Part shown: piece after piece, positions 1 through 11,340 of the stretch | Layout: every line of letters begins with the position of its first letter | Numbering within the stretch: position 1 is the first letter of the stretch | Assembly (NCBI GenBank): GCA_000708835.1 | Contig: DF237548.1 | Span: 1 to 46,345 of the forward strand | Direction of reading: 5' to 3' | DNA: 46,345 nucleotides | Source: Klebsormidium nitens | Taxonomy: Eukaryota; Streptophyta; Klebsormidiophyceae; Klebsormidiales; Klebsormidiaceae | Position numbers and translations under genes: made by a program | Notes under the pieces: generated by a model | Database searches by the model: none | Told to the model about the DNA's origin: nothing | The model's input: only the letters and a program-made list of their open reading frames with translations

Positions 1-2047
1 CTGACATTCGCATCCCGCCGTCCGCCCACAAAACAACCCCTCTGACCGATAGGGTACAATTACATTTGCCGTAATAGTTGTCAATCCTGCCCATGTTGAC
101 TTACAGTCAGCGCCCAAGCTTAGGGCAGCTTCTCATGGCCCTCTTTGTGGGTCTGACCAACCCATGATCGACGGGCCTCCTTGTCAGCGCTGCGCATGCT
201 CTATAATATAGAAAGAGCCCTCGCCAGAAACAACGGGTCATTCTGATTTTTGGCAGAGGCGGAGTGACGTCGCTGAGACGCAAACGTCGTGTGCACATCG
301 CTAAACGCTTCGTCTAAACTGAACGACTGTAACCAAGCGAGCTATGTCAACGGACGTACCACTGCTCCAAAAAGAAAAGCTAGATCCTACGATCAAATGA
401 AGGAAACTCAAAAGGCACCCGCAGCCAAGCCCTGCAGACTCAGCTAGCTGGGACAGCTTAAATGATCGACCAATCAATGAACTTCGTACAGTCATCATAT
501 TGAGTGGGCCGAAACTCCCGCTGGATTCGTCTCTGAAACTGTATTGACTGGGCACTAACAGGGACTCGGAGAATTACGTATGGTACATCGGCCGCTTCAA
601 GTAGCTCTGCTGCTGCTTAGATCGGTCGTTAATTGGCTCTTCACTGGAAGTAGATTGAAGCGATTTTCCGATCACCAGTGTTATGGTGAGGAGTGCTTTT
701 AAGGATCTCTGCCATGCTATCTGCTTGACAAGCCCGCTAGGAGTGACTGAGAAGGCGGCTTGACTGAGATCTGTTGCATCGACCGGTCTTCAGTATATAT
801 AGACCGTGACGGAGGATTCGATCTCTGCCCCCAAAAAAACTAGTCTGAGCGCAATACAGCCCAGAAGGGAAGGGGAAGCTGGAAAGCTATGTCCACGACA
901 GGATCATTAGATCCTTGGAATGCGGCTGGTCGGGCCCACCTGAAGCCACACCAGACGAGCCGAGCGCCAAAGCCTCAAAGCAGACTCTCTAGAAAAGTAC
1001 CAGATTGGTCAGATTCATGATCATGCGGCCTCTGGTGTTTACCCCCTCCTGGCCCACTGCGGAGGCCAAAATGGGGTGCATCATAGCCACCCCGTGAAGC
1101 ACGTAGCTAACCAAAACCCAAATGAATTATAACGGAAGTTCGAAGCGAAGCCGGTCTGAGTCCGCCGACAGAAGCTGAATGCAGGCGTCCAACTACGTAT
1201 TTTCAGCCGTTTCTGCGCTTTGAAACACACTAATCCTGCCGATATGGAGCTTGTTTGGCAGGATATGGAGCTTGTTTAAGTACTTCGTGAGGTATCCCCT
1301 CCGGCATGATTGATTTGAGAGACGTAGTACAGAGGCGCAGGGACTTCAGGCAAAAATCTACCGTCACTGATCTTGACCACAAAAAGTCAACGGAAACACA
1401 AGTTTTGATAGGAGTGGTTGACTCTTGAGCCCATGATCTGTCATACGGGTAGTATTTTGAGAGTGGTGATTACCATGGGGGCTACCATCATTGCCCTTGG
1501 GTAAATTCCTTCTAGTAAGAGATCACTAGATTCGAAGACGAGAAATCTCAAGGTGTCTGCCTTCGAACGATCAGGCCGGCTCGGAGGGATGACACATACT
1601 AGCTGCCGACCTTGTGCCAGGGGAAGCACAGGGGGAATGCGTGTACGTTATCATCGCCACACCTCGACAAGTACTCCAATTGCCAGATCTGGAAAACTGC
1701 GCGCTCGCATATTGCAGCCAACCGCCCACTAAACGTTCAACCCTGCGGATGTATATGCAGATTCCTCGCTAAAACTCTGCCAGGTCCCCGAACGAGTACA
1801 CGAGAACGAGCAAAGGTATTGAGACGGCAGTGCGTCTTAGTTTAAAGGCACTGCTAAGCCACCTTAGAAAAGCGACGGGAAAGCTTTGAGTCCAAGCTTG
1901 AACTGTCGTTCTGAACTTCTTTTGGTGGACGTTCTTTGGAAACGGATTGGCCGGCGGCCTCCATAAGGACTGGAACTTGAGCTGTGAAGAATTGCTACAA
2001 GTAATGGGTTTCTAGCGCAAAACTTGGCGCCACCTTATGTGGACTGT
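1..2047. other. Stretch without a recognisable gene
   Basis: I see no long frame, RNA gene or transposon terminus here. The longest frames (about 84 codons at most) lie on either strand without splice-site support and without recognisable protein features. The only local structure noted is a small tandem duplication at 1241-1277. The stretch ends at the left target duplication of the piggyBac-like element. Confidence 0.6.
1241..1277. repeat. Short tandem duplication, period 21 bp
   Basis: The 16-base string GATATGGAGCTTGTTT occurs at 1241-1256 and again at 1262-1277, with a short spacer ending in GGCAG. It is a perfect local duplication, probably from replication slippage. No function is suggested. 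Confidence 0.85.
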
Positions 2048-2051
2048 TTAA

Positions 2052-2088
2052 CACTAGAACCGTATATAACTGCACCATATATGGTGCA
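2052..2088 (+). repeat. Left terminal inverted repeat of the piggyBac-like element
   Basis: 37 bases beginning CACTAGAACCGTATATAACT and ending in the 18-bp palindrome at 2071-2088. Compared with the right TIR it carries an extra TATA. The TTAA immediately outside it is one target-site copy. Confidence 0.88.
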
Positions 2089-2289
2089 GAATCGGAAAAT
2101 ACAAATAATTGCGCAAAATATACAAATTGGTCGAAATAAAATAAAATCGACCCATAGGGTCCTTACAAAGGCCTTTGGTACCTAATTCAACATCTAAGAA
2201 CGTGACAAAATGGAAAACGTTGTTTGTTATCGGTTAAATGTTAACAAGCAGTTCAGAATCACAGGCTCCCAGTTTGCCCCACGTCTAAC

Positions 2290-2307
2290 TGCACCATATA
2301 TGGTGCA
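2290..2307. repeat. Internal copy of the 18-bp palindrome
   Basis: A perfect copy of TGCACCATATATGGTGCA, about 200 bp inside the left end. It is identical to the palindromes in both TIRs. It is preceded by AAC, as are the copies at 2071 and 2983, so a slightly longer block was copied. It could be a transposase-binding site. Confidence 0.9.
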
Positions 2308-2982
2308 ATATGACGTTTTTCCAATCATATGTGACTTTTTCGACATGACACCTTCATGGTTGCTCAAGGGGTCTATGGAAGCCTTATATCCGCTCTTACA
2401 TAATTCAAAGCTCAAAATTTGGTGATCCATGCGGGTCTTCTATTGACGTGAAAAACTGCGCATTTGGTGCAAAAGCTATAGATCTTCATAGATACGATAG
2501 CTTATCCCGCTTTTGATCGAGTAGACCCTTTGGCTGATCATTTCCAACATCCTAAGAAAATACCCGACATATTCGACTCTTTTCTGAGGGCTGTAGACAC
2601 TGATCGGACCGGATTTTCGGATATTTTTTGAATTATTTGGGTATTTAAAATCGGTAAATATACCACGATAAATTCCGAAAATGCGGCTGCCGAACCTCGA
2701 CTTCGGGATTTCCGGGAACTCTATAATCCGCGGTAACCGGCCGAACCTTCTACGGTGATTTTAGGTCGGAAATGGTCAGAAAATATAGTTAGGAGTACCT
2801 TTAAACCTTCAAACATAACCGAATTATCAACGACACGTGTCAAATGTTCGAAGGGCAGCCCGATTTTTTTTTCCGGCCGAAACCAATATCAAGTAAGGCG
2901 TTTGGACCTATATACGACGCCCGAAGCAAATATAAGTCGGTAACCACACCGGGGCAATATTCCGAACACAATGTTTCATAAC

Positions 2983-3018
2983 TGCACCATATATGGTGCA
3001 TGCACCATATATGGTGCA
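2983..3018. repeat. Two abutting copies of the 18-bp palindrome
   Basis: Positions 2983-3000 and 3001-3018 each read TGCACCATATATGGTGCA with no base between them. The result is a 36-bp direct repeat of a palindrome. The outer copy belongs to the right TIR. The inner one lacks a counterpart at the left end. Confidence 0.92.
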
Positions 3019-3033
3019 GTTACGGTTCTAGTG
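3001..3033 (-). repeat. Right terminal inverted repeat of the piggyBac-like element
   Basis: 33 bases that, read on the minus strand, start CACTAGAACCGTAACTGCAC. They match the left TIR except for the missing TATA. TTAA follows at 3034-3037. Confidence 0.88.
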
Positions 3034-3037
3034 TTAA

Positions 3038-6000
3038 GGGCCTGGCACCAAGGTTCATCAACCCGCCCGCCTACGGCAGCCATGCAAAATAGAGGAAACT
3101 AAGCTTCCTCTTTCTGGTTGTGGATTGACAGAGTTCCAGGCAGTGGCATCAGCTTCTACGACGACGTATTCTGAGCAAAGGCCTATATTATTCTACGAAC
3201 CTCATTGCCATGCACCAGAGGGGCGTTTTGCGAAACTCGCGAGCGACCCGCTTTGCGATACGTGTTCCAAGATAGAGGAGCGGGCTTTTTAAAATCCGCC
3301 CATAAACACACACAACACGCAACTAAAACCATTTTCCCTCCCGCGACGTGTGCAAGTGTTCCAAAAAAGAGAAAGTCTAGCAAAACTGCTGCTTACGTAA
3401 CCAGGACATTCAACCAGGATTTTGCTTCGAAGGATTATTCTGGTCATTATCCAGAATTTGTGATGTCACAAGCCCACCCAGATGTCCCAGTCACTAAGGG
3501 CACTGAGAAACATATCCACAGAGGAGAGAGACCAGCTCAGAGAAGAGGCCTGCTCAAAAGTCAGTGTACTCAGTAGACGAGACCTGGAAAAAAGTGAGTG
3601 GGCTCAAGCTTATTCACAAAAGACGTCAGAACGTTTGTACGTCCAGCAGCTCTTTTGAACCCCAAACGGCTCATGTAGTGTCAGGGAGGTGATCAAAATA
3701 AAGATGCGCGGATATCGTCAAGCTCTGTCGACGTCTCTCTTTTTCTGGCCCAGACCCTGTCCCTTCCGAGGCGCTTAACGTGCAAAAGTGTAGAACTGGA
3801 AGAATAGACGATGGAGCCTTCAAGACGGGCATCGTCTGCGCGCGCGCATGGAAGCTTGCGAAGCTAGTTATGTTGAGCAGCCAGCGAGCAAGGCTTGACG
3901 CGACAACGAGATTAAAATTAGCTGGGTCGATCAGGATCACAGACTTGGGCACGATCACAGACAAATTTTAAACTGCACTACCCAAGCAGGTAGGGCAAAG
4001 AGATGATATCTGGGACAAGAACCCTCCATGGCCGTCTAGGGTGATGGCAGATCGAGAGAGACTCAGATCTGACAGGTCTATCACTTTTATGGTCTTATGT
4101 CAAAAACCCACAGTCTAAGCATCATCGCCATCGGAGGAACTCGCTTGAGGATTTCAATGTTCGACAGGTGCAGGTACACAAAAAGGCTTGCATTAATGCT
4201 TCATTAATACTGCCATCATAATGCCTGCGGTTCTAACAAGCGGCCTAAAAGAAGAACAATACTACTGTAGCTCCTCAAAAGCACCCACAATGATGCTTAC
4301 ACCAACTTAAAAAGAGGTGCAGTTCTGATCACGTCTATCGTAATTTCTTTTGCTTGCTACCAACTAGTAACCTGAAGCGGCCAATCTGCCGCTTCCGCCG
4401 CAGACTTCAAAGCAAACAGCTAAAACGGCCGGCCTCTCGGAGTATCCGCCTTCCGATGGGTGAAGGGCCTTGAGCTGACAACAGCCTGTCACGTTTTCAT
4501 GCAAGTCAAAAGGAGACAGTATCGTCATCACGAAGTGGGCACGAAAGAGAGTCGCGGAAAATTTGCCGGTTGAGACTGTATATAGTCTATAAGGGCATTT
4601 GCTTGCATCCCGGCAACAAAAGCTCGACCACCGATCCAAAGTTGGGTGCCAAAGACGTAGCACAAATAAGCGCATGAAACTTTTGTACACGAGCCGTACT
4701 GCTTTGAAGAATACCGACGTAACAACGTTTGGATCATCAAACGGACTATCGACCAAGGATACGACCGCATGATCAACTTTAGCACTCGCTTCGACAGGGA
4801 AGTCGGACACCGAAAAAGACTTTGAAATAGCAAACGAGACCTTGAAGCCTCTTGGATTTCCACCGCCCACATGATCTAATTAAGGAAACCAGTCTTATCC
4901 GGACGCAGTTTCGCACTAACAGTAGAACGAAGAGATTCTCCGGCGTATGCGACCGCGTAAGGAGAGTTCGCCCGATTGCAAGGAAGCCCACAAGATCTTC
5001 TCATGCACCGTTTTCTATAGCAGAGGCGGAAATCAATTGGTATCACATAGAATTCGACTTGACCTTCCACACAATCAATCACACTGGTCCTTTCATGAAC
5101 GGAAATGAGGATTTCTGCTTCAGGACAGCACGTCCAGGGACAGATCTTATTGGACCCACCTCGAAGTGCCACGCGGGCGGCGCCGCTACCGTGATCGTTA
5201 AGCGACTTACGTGTCAAAAGTGGTGCTCTGCCCCTTCAAAAAGGCCACGTTGAGGTTGGAAAACGAACCAAGAAGCAAGGCGTCAGAGTTGCTGGCCATG
5301 TGCGCTGGGCCATCCCCCGAGGAAGTACCCGTAGTTGACCAATGCATCTTTGCCGAATTCATGAACTTCGCGTTCACAAGGTCACCGATTGTCAATCTGA
5401 CCAACTTCAGATCAGACACTCTGCTCTCCGACAACTTGATTGCGCGAACAAAACTTTGAGATCATCAGCGGACACAATGGACGGTACTGAACATCAAAAG
5501 ATAGGACTGGCTGACTGACGTCATATTGGCTCAATCGGAGCTTCCTTTGCTCATGCCTGACTTCGAACGGTGTCGGTGGACTGCTCAGGAGATTGTCGGC
5601 TTCGCTTCTTCGAAGAGGGCTTCATGTCGACCGTTTCACCCACAGAGAGTCTTGTGCTCATACAAAGAGCACATGGCCTATGTTCGGACATCATAGCCAG
5701 AAGATGTGATCCGTTTTTCTTGCCGTCTTAAGGGCGCCTGGGCTTAGGTCCGCAGCGAAAGAGTTAACAACTGGACATGTACTGAAACTGGTGTCTGCAA
5801 GCGGCGGCATGATGGGCACAGAGACTCAAAAGTAAACGGCATATCCAATCAAGCTAGGGGCGAACGGCGCCCAGCCTGTAGACTGGAACCAACCGCAAGG
5901 TCCAAGCTCAAGACTGTTTAACATCTGAAATTGTTCGACAGGGAGGTGAAAAGTCCAAGGGAAAACATTTCAGGAATGGCGTTGTGCTCCCGGGAGAGCA

Positions 6001-6340
6001 CGTTCAACTCAAGCGTAGCTTCATCCATAGGCCAGAGAGAAGAAAACACTGCCAAACATGATAGCGCGTCGCGGCGCCGCAAGATAATTCTATTCGAAAG
6101 AAAACTGAGCGGGCTCTCCAGAGTCGAATTTGTGAAAGCCTCCAGACAGGCGATGCAACGAGCATCCGCCTAAACTTTTGCAATATCTCAACGAGGGGGC
6201 AAAGTGCGGAGAGGTTCTCCACCAGAACGACAAAGAGCTGGTTGAGATTCTGGCAAAGGCGTCAATAATTGACACTAGTCATTAAGAGCTTCTTTCTACG
6301 TAAGCCAGCCTTTCCCTGTCCAATGACTTACATTGAATCC
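3038..6340. other. Stretch without a supported gene
   Basis: Several overlapping frames of 60-168 codons lie here, the longest on the minus strand at 4364-4870. They overlap each other on both strands, show no recognisable domain, and I found no convincing paired splice sites. At 5343-5355 the string TGCATCTTTGCCG resembles a motif conserved in the tandem array at 20-39 kb (TGCATCTTGGCCG), so this stretch may hold a very old relative of that family. Confidence 0.45.
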
Positions 6341-6349
6341 GAGCTGCTA

Positions 6350-6770
6350 GCCGTTTGAGGGCGGCACAGAGTCCAAATCAATTCCTAATTCATCGCCGTT
6401 GTAAACTCAAGTAAGAGACTTTCATCAACAAATTTTGCACAATTCCAGCCAAGATTAAGTTAGAGAAGAGAAGGCGATCCAATCAACTTGGCACGCCACA
6501 CAAGACCAAGAGATTGGTTCACAGTCCGTGCGACCAAGTCTGCACCTAGATTCTAAAATCACACACACGATAGTATTAGTGAGGGCTCATAGATGTACAC
6601 AATCTTCGTAGAGAGAAGAGCTGCTCAGTAAATGAATACAAAGGTAGTGTCCGATCTGAGACGACAGGTTGGCCGGTTTTTGCGCAAGGGCCACAACTGG
6701 CATCAGCGTATTGAGTCGTTCTACCCTAAGTGGTTCGAGCTCCTAGGAGCCCGTACAAGCCATGGGCGCT
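6350..6770 (+). repeat. Diverged repeat, copy 1 (partner at about 16085-16500)
   Basis: Short blocks match the later segment in the same order. GCGGCACAGAGTCCAA here corresponds to GCGGCACAAAGTCCAA there, and GGCACGCCACACAAGACCAA to GGTACGCCCCACAAGTCCAA. Both copies also contain a block with GGCATCAG and TCGTTCTACC/TCGTCAGTAC. I infer an old direct duplication with an offset near 9.7 kb. No frame is conserved between the copies. Confidence 0.6.
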
Positions 6771-6806
6771 CAGACATCAGAGCCACCCCTCAGCGAAATG
6801 GTGGAA

Positions 6807-6825
6807 GGTGGCGCGTTGCGCCACC
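6807..6825. repeat. Perfect 8-bp hairpin GGTGGCGC/GCGCCACC
   Basis: The stem GGTGGCGC (6807-6814) pairs with GCGCCACC (6818-6825) across a GTT loop. The core TGGCGC/GCGCCA is the same as the hairpin found in the tandem array units. The flanks, however, do not clearly match those units. Confidence 0.7.
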
Positions 6826-7877
6826 AAGTCGTTTCTAATGATAAACCCAGCTCCGCTTTCTGCGAGTACGTCGTTAAAGGTCGGAGTGCGCAAGGGCCCT
6901 CGAAGCGCTTCACATACCCAGGTACATCGCTTCCGCGCTGTGCTTGCCTCAGAGTTTGTTGTACATCACGGAAAGTCTGTCAGTTAATCTTCGCAACGAA
7001 CTAGGGACCGATCAAGCGAAGCCCAAAGATGTCAAACTCTCATAGTCAGGCAAAACCGATCACAGCAGAGGGAGCCCTGTCGGCAGACCTGGGAATGTCA
7101 AGAGATCAATCTTCATGATAGGAACAATATTACTACGTGCCCTTTGAAAGAGTCGCGTGCCACTGACAGCCAGCAAGTGCAGGGACGGCTACTATTTGAG
7201 GCGTGTACTTCCGTGCAGATAGAAGGTGACGTCACGCTGGTTGTGCGGAAAAGGAGCTAACCTGGGCCGAACGAAGCTTAGACCGAGTGGCAATTTTAAA
7301 GCTGAATTTGAAGGAATCACCTCTGCCCAAAACAGCAGTATAAGCAAGTGAGGCTTCCAACTGGTGACTTTCCGCTGTGCTTCGAAAATACTGGGCGCAT
7401 TGAGTTGAGGCGGCAACTTATTGCCGGCGTCAAAGTCGTGCCGTTCAAAAGCCCCTTCGACAGAAGCAGTGGTCCGCGGTTCAATGTTACAACAAAACTA
7501 GACGCGTTCTCCTGCGCCCTTCGACGAATACAGTGTAAGCATGATGCAGTCAGCTTTAGAGTCAAGAAAACGCTACCGTAAGATACGACCACACTTGAAC
7601 GTGCGTCTGATTGATATGATGGTTCTCGGATGCTGCTTAGGAGAAAACTCGATACGGACGAACGGATTCCCTTGAAGGACAAGAAAAGGACGACGTGCAT
7701 TGGCGACTTCGGTAGGGCAGGATCTGATTTTGCAAACTTATATAGTACAGGCGTAATCAAGAATGTAGGTGGGTCTGGTTTTAGGTTTCTGGTTACAATC
7801 AGCTGAATGCATCCATCAAGAAGTTGGCTTCCTTCGAAAGTCAACAAATCTGTTTAGTCTTGCAGCAGAGGGCGTCT

Positions 7878-7927
7878 GCTTAAGTCATAGCCAGGAGGTT
7901 TGGCTTAATTCATAGCCAGGAGGTTTT
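7878..7927. repeat. Short tandem duplication, period 25 bp
   Basis: Two copies of TCATAGCCAGGAGGTTT, each preceded by GCTTAA, lie side by side at 7885-7901 and 7910-7926. This is a recent slippage-type duplication. The Shine-Dalgarno-like AGGAGG is coincidental in this eukaryotic context. Confidence 0.85.
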
Positions 7928-8167
7928 AAAAATTGGTTGCCACTCGAAAACTATAAAGCAGCTATCAGACGAAAGCAAGACAGTTGCACCGAAATAGCAA
8001 AGAAGGACAAGAATGTGGCGCTGCCAAGATTCGAGTTTACGGTGCGTTCTTGAAAAGTACTGGCGCGGCCTTGAACGAGCCATCGACAGAGCGGCGAGCG
8101 GCGAGCGGCAGGCTGTTGCCCTCGGTGGTTTGATCTGACGAACTTCGATCCGGAGAAATAGCCACTA

Positions 8168-8560
8168 CCTGAAGACACTGACCTTCCGCCTTACAACTTT
8201 GCGACGGCCTCGGGACTTTGCACGGAATTTTGCGGAGGCATACAGCTGTGGGCGCAAAATGGCTTCATGCAGCCTAAAAAAAACGAAAGAAACGTACGCG
8301 GGAGCTGCGAAGAGCTTGGGATACTTTGCGAAAGATGGAACGATCACGAGATAATGTTATACCTGAAGACACTGAACTTTTGCTTCATGAGCTTTATGAC
8401 GGCCCAGGACTCCAGCGCAACGGCGCAACAGAGTTTGGTGGAAGCTTCTGCAATTTGTGGGCGCAGAAGGATTTCATGCAACCCGGCCAATCAAAACGAA
8501 AGAAGCGTACACGGGAGCTGCGAGGAGCATGAGATACTTCACAAATGATGAAATATCTGC
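8168..8560 (+). repeat. Tandem duplication of about 200 bp
   Basis: CCTGAAGACACTGA occurs at 8168 and 8362. GTGGGCGCA followed by GGCTTCATGCA / GGATTTCATGCA occurs at 8248 and 8457. Matching blocks with GGGAGCTGCGAAGAGC and GGGAGCTGCGAGGAGC follow. The offsets of 194 and 209 bp show small indels between copies. A weaker relative lies near 13710-13830 (ACTTCAACCCGGAGAAA against ACTTCGATCCGGAGAAA just upstream of copy 1). Confidence 0.8.
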
Positions 8561-8569
8561 AGGTGATAG

Positions 8570-9200
8570 TCAGGCAGCGTCACGTCGGACGTGGGCAAAC
8601 TTTTGGCGCTAATATCGAGCACCCACCAACTGCAACCACGTCTTCACGGGTTATTGATAGAGCCTCTTTCAAGAAGCCGCATGCACCTTAATTTAGTGCA
8701 TGATGGTCGAACATAAAATCACTTCAGTAAGACCACGAGACCACTCATCCGAAATGCCAGGGCTCCGCTTGGTTGAGCAGCTTCAGGAAGACGCTTGCCT
8801 GACATGGAAGCTGCCAACCTCCAAGCGACCTGCTTACACTTCATCGCTGCTCGAAACGTGACCGGTGCAGATAGTTTACACCAAATAAGTGAAGCGTAGT
8901 CGTAGTGGATAGATCTACAACAATGCTGCCTAGAGACCGTTGCTAATGTAACGATAGGACTGTGGGCAAAGTGCATAAGATACATTTCCGGCAGGACGAA
9001 CGCGCGAGGCGTCGACTTCCAACACAGGCGAGCCTTAAAAATCAGTCGAGCGCACAACACTGACTCTTGAGCTCGCAGCTAGCAACTGCAAGCTTTGGCA
9101 CACGGAGGGGCCAGTAGAACAGTTCCGCGCACTGACCCCGAATCTCAACATTTTCCAAGGCTCCGAAATGAAAAGAGGTAAATGCAGGAAAGAAACCCAG
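8570..9200 (+). repeat. Diverged fragment of the array family
   Basis: This fragment carries three array landmarks in the usual order. They are GGCAGCGTCA at 8574, then GCACCCACCA near 8620, then GAGCGCAC...GAGCTCGC near 9050 followed by GCGCACTGACCCCGAA (array form GCGCATTGCCTCCAA). Spacing from the first to the third landmark is about 475 bp, close to the 390-463 bp seen in the array. No open frame is kept. Confidence 0.55.
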
Positions 9201-9748
9201 GTACGTCCACGTGCAAAAAGTCGGCAGATTTGAAAAGATTCACCCAACTTCGACAGCAGACGGCTAAAACTGCGCACATTCTTTAAACGGGCACGAGGTT
9301 CTAGTACGCCTGCATCCGTTGATGACCACAGTAAAGTTGCCGAAAATCTCGTTCCAGAAGCCATGAGAAGAGACAGAATCGACCGGCTGAGAACCGAAAA
9401 GTCCAACAGACCACCCAAATCAGCTGCACCGAAACGGTTTCAAAACGAATCACTACCTGGCAGAACCAGCGTCAGGCCCCTTCAATTTCTCAGAAACTCC
9501 TGGTGTCATCGCAAGCCTGTTCAGTTTTTCCCGGTTACGTCCTTCGTTCAAGGCCTCAGAACGACGAGCAACTGTGCTTGGGCACAGCCAGAAAGTGGAC
9601 CGTGACGTGATTCGCTTGTCAGATCGAGGCGCACGGCAGCAAAATCAAAGAGATAATCTGAAGGCACCGGGGAAATCGGCGAGGATGTAAAACGATAGTT
9701 CTTGCTTGTGCGGATGATGGCGACAGGTTAGTGGACTCATACTCCTGA

Positions 9749-10071
9749 GTAAACCTCAGAATGGGTGGCACTTATTCAGAGCCAGATCTTCGAGCAATTC
9801 TTCGCCGCCCACGTGAGCGATGAAGGATTCGCAGGATTCTATGCCGCGAGTGACGAATTGGCTATCCTGGATTTCAAGTCGCGGCGACATTGTGCTGAAG
9901 TCAATATCTTGCGACACGGCCCAACGCGCGTGCACGCAGTGCGTCACTTTTTAAACGGCTTTGCTCGAGACGTCTTCGCTCGCTAAAGTTCTCCGACAGA
10001 CGGTGAAGTGTACGCTCTTATTGACAAGTGAGCAGTGAGGGATCAACAGTCGGACCGTGACGCTGTCGCAT
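9749..10071 (+). repeat. Diverged repeat, copy 1 (partner at 17797-18116)
   Basis: The two segments share many blocks in order. These are AACCTCAG, TCAGAGCC, GCCGCCCAC/TCCGCCCAC, CGCGCGTGCACGC/CGCGCGTGCACAC, CGGTGAAGTGTA/GGGCGAAGTGTA and CGGACCGTGACGCTG. The offset is about 8.05 kb. Homology is clear by eye but each copy has its own stops and indels, so neither is a working gene. Confidence 0.75.
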
Positions 10072-10879
10072 GCATGTGCTTCAAGAATCACGGGTTGACT
10101 ACCATAAATCATTGCCCAAACGGTCTTATTTCTGCAGGTCGACTGGCAACAGAAGACCGAGAGAAATTGAGCAAACCTGCCGGCCACGCCGACGACTAGA
10201 CCAGCAGTCGCCTTCATTTGAAGACATGTTTTTGAAGAAGACGGCGGTCAACGAGCTAAGATCCACAATTTCCAAAGAACCACTCAGCTAAAGGAAGAAA
10301 TTAAGGGAGTACTGATGACGAACCTCCTCGGAACTTCAAAATTTCACCAAAGTGAAAGTGATTGCACGCGTGCTCAATTCAAGTAATCATGACATCTCGG
10401 CAGATTAACTGCAAGCAACAAAAGGGCAGTAAAGTAGCAGGCATGACTCTGAAGGTCAGTGGCAAATGTCTGGGTAGCAGCTTAGACCGTCTCCACAACC
10501 CTTGCTTCTGCCCGGTTCTCACACATGGATTCCACCTTGCAGATTCGGACGGCGTCCAAAGCTTGCACAAGAGTTTGTAAAGGTCTTGTGAGCGACACCT
10601 GGCTTCAGGTATCACTAAGACACGCATACAGTACGTGTGCGAACGTGAAAACCACAGGATTGACAAGGTTGCTTGACGATCCGATAACACAAAGAACCGA
10701 GGGCAGAAAAGTTGAGGCGCGCCGTATGTATGAAGCTGTTACCAGCATCATGCTTCACGGTTTTGTCGTTAAGGGAATTCTTTTCAAAGTCATATGAGTC
10801 ATCGGAGGCAAGTTCAATACGCTTAGCTTAGACCGATTGAGATGCATGCTTGTGGACCCTTATTTGTAACTTACCGGGC

Positions 10880-11340
10880 ATGCAGCTTCAGATGATGGGT
10901 CTTGTCTGGAGCAGTAAAATCTCCCAGCAATCTGCTTCTAGTCCTTGCTGCTCAAGCAGCACCCGTTTGGAGGCGGACTTGCAGTGCTGATTCTGCCAGT
11001 TCCAATCAGCAAAGCGGAAGCCATCGCAAAAGGGGCGGCACAGTGACGGTAGGAGTTCGAACAAAATTGGCGCGTGCAGTAGCGCTTATTCGGCGAGAGA
11101 ATCAAGAGGCGAGGCGTCACTTGAAACGGAGCTGCTGCTGGCCAGCTGTAAGCTGGGCTGCCGTCAACTTAGCGAAATGGAGCGCACGACTGTGAGATTG
11201 GAGCTCGCGTCAGTGACTGAAATGGTTGGCCCAAAGAGGGGCCAACGCAAAAGGCTCGCGCATTGCCCCCAGATCGTTCTAATCATTTCGAAGGCGTCTG
11301 AGAAGCTGAAGTCGCGAGTCAGATTAGTGAAGGAAACCCA
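10880..11340 (+). repeat. Diverged fragment of the array family
   Basis: GTCTGGAGCAGTA followed by CCAGCAA matches 20800-20825. GGAGCGCACGAC...GGAGCTCGCGTC at 11180-11210 and CGCGCATTGCCCCCAGATCG at 11258 match array landmarks, most closely the unit starting at 20.57 kb. No open frame is kept through it. Confidence 0.6.

Larger units (their letters stand above)
2052..3033. mobile_element. Non-autonomous piggyBac-like DNA transposon, 982 bp
   Basis: The element is flanked on both sides by TTAA (2048-2051 and 3034-3037), the hallmark target of the piggyBac superfamily. Its ends are inverted repeats starting CACTAGAACCGTA. They match over 33 bases, apart from a 4-base TATA insertion on the left. 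Each TIR ends in the 18-bp palindrome TGCACCATATATGGTGCA. The interior is more AT-rich than the surroundings and shows no transposase. A 71-codon frame at 2210-2425 runs through one palindrome and looks accidental. This is therefore a MITE-like derivative that would need a transposase from elsewhere. The piggyBac assignment rests on TTAA plus the CAC/GTG-type ends and is not proven by an autonomous relative. Confidence 0.85.

Noticed and set aside
2210-2425. 71-codon frame inside the piggyBac-like element
   Set aside because: It passes through the 18-bp palindrome and has no transposase motif. The minus strand is also open over the same bases.
4364-4870. 168-codon minus-strand frame
   Set aside because: No domain, no splice or promoter context, ordinary composition, and several other frames overlap it on both strands. 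Long frames of this size are expected by chance in DNA of this composition.
7885-7926. AGGAGG strings resembling bacterial ribosome-binding sites
   Set aside because: They are part of a 25-bp slippage duplication, no start codon and gene follow, and the window is eukaryotic.
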